Shown here: piece after piece, positions 43,224 through 51,501 of the stretch
How the letters are laid out: the number at the start of each line of letters is the position of its first letter
Position numbering within the stretch: position 1 is the first letter of the stretch
From: Sphingobacterium multivorum
GTDB lineage: Bacteria; Bacteroidota; Bacteroidia; Sphingobacteriales; Sphingobacteriaceae
Reading direction: 5' to 3'
DNA length: 64,000 nt
NCBI RefSeq assembly: GCF_039511225.1
Contig: NZ_CP154261.1
Coordinates: forward strand, 2,852,001-2,916,000
Position numbers and translations under genes: made by a program
The notes under the pieces: generated by a model
What the model was told of the DNA's origin: nothing
Seen by the model: only the letters and a program-made list of their open reading frames with translations
Databases searched by the model: none

Positions 43224-44246
43224 TTAAATTTGTAATCCGCCGTCTTTTTTCAAATATTCTTCCATGATTTGTTCATTGTATTTATTCAACCCCAGATCAA
43301 CGGAGATTTCATTTCTCGAATCCAAATTATCAACACCAAATCTTACATGGAACATACCGTCAGTAAATTTTAGAAATTGCCATATATGAGTCTGATTTTC
43401 AATAACAATCGGAAGATCTTCTGTTTTTGAAAATCTTTGCCACTGAGTTTCATCTATATCATATTCTAGATCCTGAAATTTAGAGCCATGTAATGACATT
43501 TGCTTTTTGATATGATCTACGGTATAGGTATATTTTTCAGGGGTATAGAATCTATAGAATTTTGCACTACCTACATGGGCAGTTATTATTTCAAGATTTG
43601 CTAATTTGATCCAGTTTCCAAAGTGGTAAAACCAAATATCTCCAGGAATATTTAAAACAATTTGTTTACCTGAATAGACCTCTTTCTTTGCTCTTTTCGA
43701 TATCAAAAATTCCTGGATTAGTTCTCCTATTCTTTTAACTGTTTTTCCTTGATCGAAACTAAAAATTGGTATTAATGGCATCTTTACGCTAGAGCCTTTT
43801 AATTTAGCATTAAAACCTAATTTATAACTAAAATCAAATAAATCTTCTTCTCTAACTACCAAAATTTGAATCTCTTTTTCCCAATTTTTATTTTCAGCAC
43901 TATGGACGGTCAGACATTCGATTCCAAGATTTTTTCCAAAGTTCTGTGCGGCTTTGGAAAAACCTCTTGCACTAATTAATATACCTTTATTCGCTCCAAC
44001 ATCTTTAATAACACTGGCAAAGCCCTCTATCGTTTTGACATTAACGGGCTTATTGTAATCTTTTACCTCAATAATTATAAGATGCTCGACGTTTGCATAG
44101 TTGTATCTGATTGATAAATCAATCTGTCTTTTAACCTCACTATTTCTTCCAATAATAGAATCATTAGGAGTTAAAATCGCATTGGGAGCAAGGTGTTTAT
44201 ATAATGTTGCTATTAAATTCTCATAATCTTTGCCGTTGTTTTTCAT
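43224..44246 (-). CDS. Mrr-like restriction endonuclease (prophage cargo)
   Basis: The 340-residue protein has a PD-(D/E)xK nuclease core of the Mrr/REase-like type in its first 130 residues. It shows an E in D-Y-E-N-L, Asp in R-Q-I-D-L-S-I and the E-x-K motif I-I-E-V-K-D-Y. A helix region G-F-A-S-V-I-K-D-V-G-A-N-K-G-I-L-I-S-A-R-G-F-S-K-A-A follows. The C-terminal 200 residues are not recognised. No methyltransferase is nearby, so it could be a modification-dependent nuclease or a defence effector. It is AT-rich compared with the tail genes and overlaps a small upstream gene by 26 bases. Confidence 0.75.
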   Translation of the reverse strand: MKNNGKDYENLIATLYKHLAPNAILTPNDSIIGRNSEVKRQIDLSIRYNYANVEHLIIIEVKDYNKPVNVKTIEGFASVIKDVGANKGILISARGFSKAAQNFGKNLGIECLTVHSAENKNWEKEIQILVVREEDLFDFSYKLGFNAKLKGSSVKMPLIPIFSFDQGKTVKRIGELIQEFLISKRAKKEVYSGKQIVLNIPGDIWFYHFGNWIKLANLEIITAHVGSAKFYRFYTPEKYTYTVDHIKKQMSLHGSKFQDLEYDIDETQWQRFSKTEDLPIVIENQTHIWQFLKFTDGMFHVRFGVDNLDSRNEISVDLGLNKYNEQIMEEYLKKDGGLQI

Positions 44247-44460
44247 TAGGAAACAGGATATTAATGACGTTAATTAAATCTTTAAAAGACAATTCTCTGG
44301 TGTAAATTCTACTGCCATCAATTTCTAATTGAAATCCATTATTAACAATATTTATAGATAAAAATTGATTGTAAGAAGTCAGATATGAATATCTTTTCCT
44401 ATTTCTAAACTTAAATCCTAAAGATCTCAATTGGCTAATTTGGTCTTTTGAAATTGTCAT
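44221..44460 (-). CDS. Small protein co-encoded with the Mrr-like nuclease
   Basis: The 79-residue basic protein has no family that I recognise. It starts with a predicted helix (D-Q-I-S-Q-L-R-S-L-G) and then alternating strands. Its last 26 bases overlap the nuclease start, so translation is probably coupled. It may regulate, inhibit or guide the nuclease; this is inference from position only. The upstream spacer is very AT-rich and probably holds their own promoter, separate from the late operon. Confidence 0.65.
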   Translation of the reverse strand: MTISKDQISQLRSLGFKFRNRKRYSYLTSYNQFLSINIVNNGFQLEIDGSRIYTRELSFKDLINVINILFPNEKQRQRL

Positions 44461-44550
44461 TTTCTAATATACTATTTTTAAAAATATTTATTTATTCTAT
44501 CAGCTATAAAATTATTTGTTTGAATGAAATAATTAAAAGTGTTACAAATG

Positions 44551-44585
44551 TTAAAGACTGAGATTACTTAAATCTCAGTCTTTAA
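44551..44585 (-). terminator. Terminator of the prophage late operon
   Basis: TTAAAGACTGAGATT (44551-44565) and AATCTCAGTCTTTAA (44571-44585) make a perfect 15-bp stem with a five-base loop, 28 bases after the tail fibre gene stop. It separates the late operon from the cargo genes. Confidence 0.8.
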
Positions 44586-44612
44586 AACTCTATTTGTTGC
44601 TCTGACCACATG

Positions 44613-47492
44613 TTATGTCAAGTATTTAATCGCGCCAGCAATAGAGTAAGCTATTTGTTTATTACCTGAAGCGTCAGGGTGAACTCCATTGTTTTGCATA
44701 ACTATTGTGTTTGGATTCGTACCATTCACTGGTCTTAACCAAGTTGGGTAATTATTGACAGTATCCAGGTAGAAATGAGTTGGGATAAGATAAATTTTAT
44801 TATTTCTACTTTCATCATTATCAAATGTTTCAATAAGCTGCTTTTGCCAAGCAACCAAACCAGTTTTCTTATACATTTCAGCAGTCTGATCTAAAGAATA
44901 ATTTTCACCGAAACCGTCTTGGCCAGCTGGGGGGAAAGTAATTAATACACCAATTCGAATTGTGGATGAATAAGAATGTATACTGGATATTATTTCGTTT
45001 AGTTGGGAAATCATAGTCGTTACTTTAGCTTTTGCCTCCGATGGATCTGTTATACTAAAAACATCATTGATGCCATATCCAAATACTATCCATCCAGAAT
45101 TTGAAAAAGTTATACCTGTGTTTGATAGGAAATAAGAGAAGCTAAACTTTCCTAACACTGGGTCATATGCCTTATTCCCGTCAACTGAAATTTTTGAAGA
45201 ATAGTTTATGACTGCGTCTCCTATACCTGAAACTTTTGTTAATGACCCGTTAGCGGAGGGGGCAGTGCCACTAACTATACTTAATGTAACGTGCCCAGAT
45301 CCCGCTGTAATATTAAATTCCTCTACGTTATACACACTTCCCGCCTGAGTATATCTTGCCCCTTTAGTAGGACTGGTACTTACACCATTAACAGTTATCC
45401 TTTGCCATGTAGGTCCAGGTCCGTAGGTATACTCCACTCTCCATCCCGGATAAGACTCGTGCTTACTGCCTTCGGCACCCTGTGTACCTTTACAATTTAT
45501 CCTCATAGGCTCAGATCCGCTAAAAATCTGCTGTAAAGGGATAGTAATAAGCCCATCTCCAGCTCCTGTTGAATCGCTAAATAAAATAAGGTCTGTCTGG
45601 GTATTTTGGCCTGCATTAAATGCAGCAGAAAGTAGTTTGTGATATTTTGTAGTTAGATCTTTCCTTCCTTTCTTTAATTTCACAGAAATGGTTGAATTTA
45701 GAGACTCAGTTGCTGGGTAGAGCCTAAATCCACGTTTATATTGTTTACCAACAAAGCCATTCCAATCCAATCGATAATTTTCCAAGTTATCCCCATATTC
45801 GGGCACACAAACATTATCATCGAAAATATCTAGAGGTGCTCCAGGATATACATAGGATACAGAAGGAATAAGTAAACTAGGAGTACCAAAACCATCTATT
45901 TCCGCTTTAACTCTTTCAATTTCTCCTGCTGTCAAACCTTTTGAAATAGTTCCATTTTGAAGCTTAAAATATAGAGTCGAATCAGATGTTATAGGATTAT
46001 TTACGCTTGTCAAACCTTTGACAGATGAGTACCTGACCCTCTCTCCGTTTGGTAATGGCAGGCCGCTTTTTCCGATTAATGCAAAATAACCGTCGCCCAA
46101 AAAAGACATAAATATATTTGAATCATCAGTGTTGGTAAATACCTGGGGTAGATCAAAGAATATTTCAACAGAAGTGCTTAAAACCGCCGTCACATTTTTC
46201 TTTATCTGGAATAATATTTCTCCTTGATAACCAGACTTACGAATAACAAGTTCAATATATGTAGGCATATTAATACTATCGTAAGCTTGAATTAAAGTTA
46301 CTACTCTGTTGAAATTTTTTAGTTTCCCAAACAGTTGACCAAAACCAGCAAATGTCGAAGTATTAATTAAAACATTAGCTGCTCCAATTACAGTCTCAGC
46401 AATCAGCGTATATACATTGCCAATCACAGGAGATAGCTCTTCAAAACTATTTGCGACAGCTTTAGACGCAACCGGCTTATCGTCTAATTTATCAACCTTT
46501 TGAGAAACTAGAGACGGCTTTAAATTATATGACGAGGTTATCTTCTTAAGTACCAAATAAAAAGGTGCTGCCGTTAGCGCTCCCCCTTGAGAGGGATTTG
46601 ACTGGGTTTTAAAATCAGTATACGACTGGGCAGTTGTTTTATATCGGTATTCTATAGCTGCCAAACTACCCCTAAATAATCCAGTCTTTCCGTTGGTCCA
46701 AAATTCAAAACTTAAATTCTTATTAGCTGAATTTACAATTTCTGTAAAATCGAAAACTACGTCCTGAATAGTTCCTTCTGGAATTGTTAAAGCTTTAGTT
46801 ACCCTTGCTAATTCAGTTCCAAGGTAACTATCCTCACAAATTCTCAAGTTGGCTTCAGTTATTGGGTTTGAAGTTCCAGTTATTTGCCCAATCTTAATTA
46901 TTGCCTGATTGAAATTTTTATATTTTCCATATATGAACTGAAATCCAGAAAAAACGTTGGTATTAGAAAAATACAATGGTGCAGTATATGTATCGTTTAC
47001 CACAATAACACCATTAGGAGTTTCGCTCACAATTTGACTTAATGGCTTAACAGCGGCTAGATATACCCCGTTTTGATTTACGACCTCTGTTCCTCCTTCA
47101 ACGACTTCATCTGTGCCTTCAGGTTCAGGTAATTCAAGAGTAAACTTCTTTACCCACTTAGTCCCATCAAATAAAGTTAGCCCCCATTGTGTAGCGGCAT
47201 ATTCCAAAGTACCTCCAGAGGGCTGGCTATATTTACCATTTGCCAAAAAACCGAATTTATTAGGAACGGTAGGAATAGGAAGTGCAACTGGTGTTGAAGA
47301 ATTGGCGATTGGCAAGTCATAAAAGTCTGATCCTTGAATTTCCACATCGCCAATGATTTGCTTTCCGAGTTCTTTTAAAGTAGCACCCCTCAAAAATGCC
47401 TCGTTGGCCTGCTGAAGTACCAAAAATACCTTTTGCCAGTCAGTTATTGGTGGAAGTCCATTAATAGAAGGTTCTAAAATATTGTTGCTCAT
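44613..47492 (-). CDS. Tail fibre/receptor-binding protein with C-terminal SGNH hydrolase domain
   Basis: The 959-residue protein starts with a short tail-attachment-like part and many repeats of beta-rich units (about 150-560). The last 325 residues form an SGNH hydrolase. Its Ser (641) lies in L-F-S-D-S-T-G-A-G, the H-E-S-Y-P-G-W block follows, Asn is in G-Y-G-I-N-D, and His is in N-G-V-H-P-D. The Asp expected three residues before the catalytic His is Asn here. Such domains remove acetyl groups from surface sugars during adsorption. It is the last gene of the late operon and probably forms the host-contact tip. Confidence 0.8.
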   Translation of the reverse strand: MSNNILEPSINGLPPITDWQKVFLVLQQANEAFLRGATLKELGKQIIGDVEIQGSDFYDLPIANSSTPVALPIPTVPNKFGFLANGKYSQPSGGTLEYAATQWGLTLFDGTKWVKKFTLELPEPEGTDEVVEGGTEVVNQNGVYLAAVKPLSQIVSETPNGVIVVNDTYTAPLYFSNTNVFSGFQFIYGKYKNFNQAIIKIGQITGTSNPITEANLRICEDSYLGTELARVTKALTIPEGTIQDVVFDFTEIVNSANKNLSFEFWTNGKTGLFRGSLAAIEYRYKTTAQSYTDFKTQSNPSQGGALTAAPFYLVLKKITSSYNLKPSLVSQKVDKLDDKPVASKAVANSFEELSPVIGNVYTLIAETVIGAANVLINTSTFAGFGQLFGKLKNFNRVVTLIQAYDSINMPTYIELVIRKSGYQGEILFQIKKNVTAVLSTSVEIFFDLPQVFTNTDDSNIFMSFLGDGYFALIGKSGLPLPNGERVRYSSVKGLTSVNNPITSDSTLYFKLQNGTISKGLTAGEIERVKAEIDGFGTPSLLIPSVSYVYPGAPLDIFDDNVCVPEYGDNLENYRLDWNGFVGKQYKRGFRLYPATESLNSTISVKLKKGRKDLTTKYHKLLSAAFNAGQNTQTDLILFSDSTGAGDGLITIPLQQIFSGSEPMRINCKGTQGAEGSKHESYPGWRVEYTYGPGPTWQRITVNGVSTSPTKGARYTQAGSVYNVEEFNITAGSGHVTLSIVSGTAPSANGSLTKVSGIGDAVINYSSKISVDGNKAYDPVLGKFSFSYFLSNTGITFSNSGWIVFGYGINDVFSITDPSEAKAKVTTMISQLNEIISSIHSYSSTIRIGVLITFPPAGQDGFGENYSLDQTAEMYKKTGLVAWQKQLIETFDNDESRNNKIYLIPTHFYLDTVNNYPTWLRPVNGTNPNTIVMQNNGVHPDASGNKQIAYSIAGAIKYLT

Positions 47493-47502
47493 TATCGTAA
47501 AA

Positions 47503-48555
47503 TTATAGTTGTAAATAGTTCGGTGCTTGATCTAGGTATGGATAGGCCAGTAGCGTATCCGAATAGGTGAATTCAAAGTCAACCTCGTTGACCGAGTTCT
47601 TTGTGATATCGACAGCTGGATCCTTTACCGTAATTGCTCGCATTGCGCCATCCAAATAATGGTACCGCTGTTTTGAGAAGGCGAAATCGATCAAAATCAT
47701 TCGGTGCTGACGGCTTTGGATATAGCCTGAATTCTTCTTTACTGTTCGTGTCCTGGTACCGGCATATTCGATATTGTATTCGTCCATCAATGCTACTGAG
47801 GTTTCATTTTTAAAAGTCGACTTTTCTTCTCCGGACATGACCAGGGAATCGAATCCTCCAAGCCGGTTCCGCCAGACGAAAAAGTCGTGTATCAGGTGAT
47901 TGTAATGCTCGACTATGAAAACCTGTTTTGCTAATTGTAAAACTGTTCCCTTCAGTCCATAAACTGTATACTGAACAAGCTTCTTTGTTGATTTTTGTTG
48001 CATCAGGTAAGCTGCGACATCGATCGTCTGAAGCTTCGAATCTACAAGGGATCCGTGTGTATAGGTTGCTGTGCTGCCATCGTCGTAAACGCAATCAACT
48101 TTGACTGTGATAGCGGAGGCGGGGAGGGCAGTAAGGTAGACCGGTTGATGTGTTTTAACCGATTGCGGAAGGCTCGCGATATTCAGCCAGAAGTTCGCAA
48201 TCTTGAATTCGATATCGACAGGCTGGCGCACCCAAAAACCTTTGATCACTTTAAACGTGATTTCTTCCGTGCCCTCAGTGTCGGTGATCTGGACGGTATA
48301 AGACCGATATCCCTGCTCATGGACTGTTACCAGATCAGGCCCCGGTTTATCGATCGTAAGTAGATCATCGATAAGCAAAGCGAATTTCAGTACCAATTCC
48401 GTTACAGCATCGAATGGATTGTATGTTTCCTCGATAACTTCCGTGGTGCCATCCAATAGCTTGACAGTGACTTCGGGTTTATCGGAAGTAACTTTGATCG
48501 GGGGCAGGCTGATCGAATAATTTAAGGGATCTGGTTTGGACTTGATCGTGATCAT
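47503..48555 (-). CDS. Prophage tail protein of unknown function
   Basis: This 350-residue beta-rich protein sits between the fibre gene (10 bases away) and a membrane protein gene (one base away). Its start, with I-T-I-K-S-K-P-D-P-L-N-Y-S-I, and its even, low-Cys composition fit a structural tail or baseplate component. No named family is recognised. The role is inferred from place in the operon. Confidence 0.6.
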   Translation of the reverse strand: MITIKSKPDPLNYSISLPPIKVTSDKPEVTVKLLDGTTEVIEETYNPFDAVTELVLKFALLIDDLLTIDKPGPDLVTVHEQGYRSYTVQITDTEGTEEITFKVIKGFWVRQPVDIEFKIANFWLNIASLPQSVKTHQPVYLTALPASAITVKVDCVYDDGSTATYTHGSLVDSKLQTIDVAAYLMQQKSTKKLVQYTVYGLKGTVLQLAKQVFIVEHYNHLIHDFFVWRNRLGGFDSLVMSGEEKSTFKNETSVALMDEYNIEYAGTRTRTVKKNSGYIQSRQHRMILIDFAFSKQRYHYLDGAMRAITVKDPAVDITKNSVNEVDFEFTYSDTLLAYPYLDQAPNYLQL

Positions 48556-48556
48556 A

Positions 48557-49255
48557 TTAAAATGAAATTAAGTCATAGGTTAATCCAACGCCCACACCGT
48601 ACGATAAACCTTTTGGGGTTACTACAGGGCCACCAATAAAACTGATGCCCCAGCGAGGAGATTTGGGAACCTTATTCACATCGTATAGATTCGAAATGGT
48701 GACGCGGGGATCCCTGGCTCGAATGACACTGCGATATTCGTAACGGCTAAAGATGTTCTTTTTATAGGGGGCATATGCTCGATCAAGAGCAATGTTAGCA
48801 CCTGTATATATCGAATCATTCTCAAGATTAACCTTTATGTCAAATACGGGATCTTTCATCGCCAGCCACTTCATTTTAGTGAGGGTATCCGTATAGCGTT
48901 CGCCTTTGCCTTTGCCTTTTATGCTCACAAGTTCCGACTGTAACCGGTCAATCTTTTCAGTGGCCACACCTAGGGCGCGTGCCAAAGTATCCGCCAATCC
49001 TTTCGATACGTAATTGGTTACCGGCTTCTCGGTCTGTATGGGATTGAATAGATAGGTCACTGTGCCGGCAACAGTATCGTAGATTGTATCCCGGATATGA
49101 AGTGGTGCGACATTACCGGATAACAGAGCTTGCTGGTAGGCACTGTTTAAATTCTTATATTCCTTTTCGGAACGGATCCAATTCCTGGATAAAATAAAAA
49201 TAGCAACAAGGCATGCGACCAAAGCTACTATTAGGATGATTGTTGTCTTTTTCAT
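48557..49255 (-). CDS. Membrane-anchored prophage protein with OM-like C-terminus
   Basis: The 232-residue protein has one N-terminal membrane helix (about 5-22), a long helical stretch (about 25-110) and a C-terminal Gly-rich, alternating hydrophobic strand region, G-I-S-F-I-G-G-P-V-V then G-V-G-V-G-L-T-Y. The end recalls an outer-membrane beta-hairpin. Such an inner-to-outer-membrane layout would suit a spanin-like lysis factor, but this is inference. It overlaps the upstream gene by four bases (ATGA). Confidence 0.6.
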   Translation of the reverse strand: MKKTTIILIVALVACLVAIFILSRNWIRSEKEYKNLNSAYQQALLSGNVAPLHIRDTIYDTVAGTVTYLFNPIQTEKPVTNYVSKGLADTLARALGVATEKIDRLQSELVSIKGKGKGERYTDTLTKMKWLAMKDPVFDIKVNLENDSIYTGANIALDRAYAPYKKNIFSRYEYRSVIRARDPRVTISNLYDVNKVPKSPRWGISFIGGPVVTPKGLSYGVGVGLTYDLISF

Positions 49256-49617
49256 GGTAATACTTTATTAATGTCTCGTTGTGCTGTTTCCCTGATTGCC
49301 GAATCGTTCTCTGATGCCTTGCGCTGCATTTGTTCACGTTCGAAAAATGCATCCTGGAACTTTTTATTTACAGCCCGTATCTCAGCCTGTAATTCTTCTT
49401 TTTCCTTGAGGTCATTTTTCCGGTCTTCATCGCAATTATCACGGCTATTCTTGACCCGTACTTCGCCCGATATTCCCCAAGATATCAGGACGGCCAATGT
49501 AAGAGCCATAAGCGTGAGCTTTACATCTTTTCGCAGTCCGGCTAAAATGGTTTGGAATATCTTAATCATGTTCAAAAGTGCTCTTATATGGCTTAATAGT
49601 AAAGGACAACGGATCAT
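49252..49617 (-). CDS. Small membrane protein with coiled coil (prophage)
   Basis: The frame gives 121 residues from an ATG that overlaps the upstream stop (ATGA at 49614-49617). Another ATG at 49569 would give 105 residues beginning M-I-K-I-F-Q-T-I-L. A membrane helix (L-T-L-M-A-L-T-L-A-V-L-I-S-W-G) is followed by a charged coiled coil rich in Glu, Lys and Arg. It resembles Rz-like spanins or holin accessory proteins in layout, but no family is recognised. The next gene also overlaps by four bases. Confidence 0.6.
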   Translation of the reverse strand: MIRCPLLLSHIRALLNMIKIFQTILAGLRKDVKLTLMALTLAVLISWGISGEVRVKNSRDNCDEDRKNDLKEKEELQAEIRAVNKKFQDAFFEREQMQRKASENDSAIRETAQRDINKVLP

Positions 49618-51461
49618 ACCTCGATCAGGTCAGCGACCACCGGATCAATGCGATCCCGTCGTATGGTGTACTGCAATTTTTCGATATAGAAATTACGGCC
49701 CTGAAAGTGTACCTTATCAATGATCGATAATCTGTTAAGTTCTAGTGGTGAAAGCAGGAATGTACCATTAACCCGGACTTTGGCCTTTTCGTTCCATTCC
49801 TTGAACTCTTTGTGGAACTTGTTTAATAGACCTTTTGTCCCTTCCCAGTTGAGACTGAGGTTCGCGTTTTCATAGGGCGATAAAAACGGATAATTTTTTC
49901 CATCAACCTGTTTGGTGCCAGCATAAAGTAAAAGCGATAGGGCAGAGGATCTGACATTTCGTGACAGAATGGTATTGCCATCACCCTGATCAGGATCCCA
50001 TTTCGGAACGATCCAGTATTTCTTTTCATCCGGATGCAAGTCCGTATCTGGGAAATAGATCGAAGGGATGAGGTATAGCTGGGTGATATCGGTGCGTGCA
50101 TTGTACTTATCCCGATCGCCAACGTCCGGCTTCTTGATCGGTTCAAAACCTTTGAATTCATAAGCAGCAATTAATTCCCAGGATTCGACGTTATTGGTCA
50201 GCACTCTTCTCCAATATCCTTTTTTCATGATGTATTGCTGGGTACTGGTGATATAGAATAGCTTTTCGTATACATCTTCGTGGTTGATAAGTTCGAAATG
50301 ATCTTCATGCATTTCCTCCAGTGTATCTACTGTTCGGTATGAGACATTATCCGTAAACGATTTCTGGTCATTGAAACCATAATCATAGTATTTGCCTGAG
50401 TCCGACGATATATCGGCCTGATACATCAATTTGTCCGACCAATTATGGCGAATCGTCCGGGTGAGGATATCTTTGTTATGGACGATCTGGAATTTACCTT
50501 TTTCCGCAAGCAAGGTCATGCAGAATACATTGAAAATCATCTGAAGGAATTTATTCGCATCGAGATCTGGCATCACATCCTGCAATTTTAGGTAGGCTGG
50601 AACAGCTCCATAATCAGAAGATACCCAAGGGCCATACATCGACCAATTGCCAACATTTGGAAGATAAAAAGTTGGCAGCAGCACATCTCGCAATATTCCG
50701 GAATCAAAAGGCGATGTCGTCAACGCTGAGCCGATCAGCCGGTTAATGATGTACCCCAACCTGAATTGAGGGTACATTAAGGAGTGATAACCTACTGTCC
50801 CGCCCGGATAATAAAAGCTCTGGTTTGTCCCATTGAAGCAGTTTAGGTAAATATCTCTTATCATAAAGTACGGCTGATTGACCACATTGGAATAATACAT
50901 CACACCATCACGTGGATCGGCAAAGCCACGTACTTTCGCCGAATAATATCCAAATTCATCTTCATTTGTTTTGACAGCGATCGGGGCGAATATATAGTCG
51001 TTTGACGTATTGTAAGCATGCGCCGTTGCCCATTGACGATAGCTATAGTAGTACGAACTTGTATTGTTATATCCTGCCGTAGAATCTCCCGCGAAATTCG
51101 CTGTTCCAAGTTCTTTTACAAAGAGTGCCTTTTTTAGGTTCTCATTGAAGTCAACACCGGTGAACTGTACTTTGATCGATTTTTCGGCATTGGTAGCATT
51201 CATTACCCCGTCCTGTATCAATATCGACTGGAAGTAGATTTTCGAAGAATAGGGCTGGAATAGGCTATCGCCTTTATGTGCTCCCAGTCGATTGATATGT
51301 TTGAATACCTTTAAGTTTTTTGGGGTCGGGGGGAGGTCAAACGAGAGAGAAAAAGGCAACGGCAATTTTTCCGTTGTAAACATCGGATTTTCGACGGTGA
51401 TAGCGACCGAAATATCTTCCGGAAGATCAATAGTGATATTGTTAACCTTGATTTCAAGCAT
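49614..51461 (-). CDS. Large tail protein after the tape measure (hub-like)
   Basis: The 615-residue protein is encoded directly downstream of the tape measure gene, where distal tail and hub proteins usually lie. It begins M-L-E-I-K-V-N-N-I-T-I-D-L-P-E-D and is beta-rich with many aromatic residues. I recognise it as a type common in Bacteroidota prophages, without a biochemical name. Its start codon lies inside the hairpin at 51457-51488. Confidence 0.65.
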   Translation of the reverse strand: MLEIKVNNITIDLPEDISVAITVENPMFTTEKLPLPFSLSFDLPPTPKNLKVFKHINRLGAHKGDSLFQPYSSKIYFQSILIQDGVMNATNAEKSIKVQFTGVDFNENLKKALFVKELGTANFAGDSTAGYNNTSSYYYSYRQWATAHAYNTSNDYIFAPIAVKTNEDEFGYYSAKVRGFADPRDGVMYYSNVVNQPYFMIRDIYLNCFNGTNQSFYYPGGTVGYHSLMYPQFRLGYIINRLIGSALTTSPFDSGILRDVLLPTFYLPNVGNWSMYGPWVSSDYGAVPAYLKLQDVMPDLDANKFLQMIFNVFCMTLLAEKGKFQIVHNKDILTRTIRHNWSDKLMYQADISSDSGKYYDYGFNDQKSFTDNVSYRTVDTLEEMHEDHFELINHEDVYEKLFYITSTQQYIMKKGYWRRVLTNNVESWELIAAYEFKGFEPIKKPDVGDRDKYNARTDITQLYLIPSIYFPDTDLHPDEKKYWIVPKWDPDQGDGNTILSRNVRSSALSLLLYAGTKQVDGKNYPFLSPYENANLSLNWEGTKGLLNKFHKEFKEWNEKAKVRVNGTFLLSPLELNRLSIIDKVHFQGRNFYIEKLQYTIRRDRIDPVVADLIEV

Positions 51462-51488
51462 AGCACGAAGGTAAATCCGTGCTATGCT
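51457..51488 (-). promoter_or_regulatory. Hairpin covering the start codon of the hub-like gene
   Basis: AGCATAGCACG (51457-51467) and CGTGCTATGCT (51478-51488) form a perfect 11-bp stem with a 10-base loop. The ATG at 51461 lies within it. It sits between the tape measure stop and this start, so it may limit translation or be an RNA processing site. There is no T-run. Confidence 0.55.
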
Positions 51489-51501
51489 CTATTAAAGGAC
51501 A

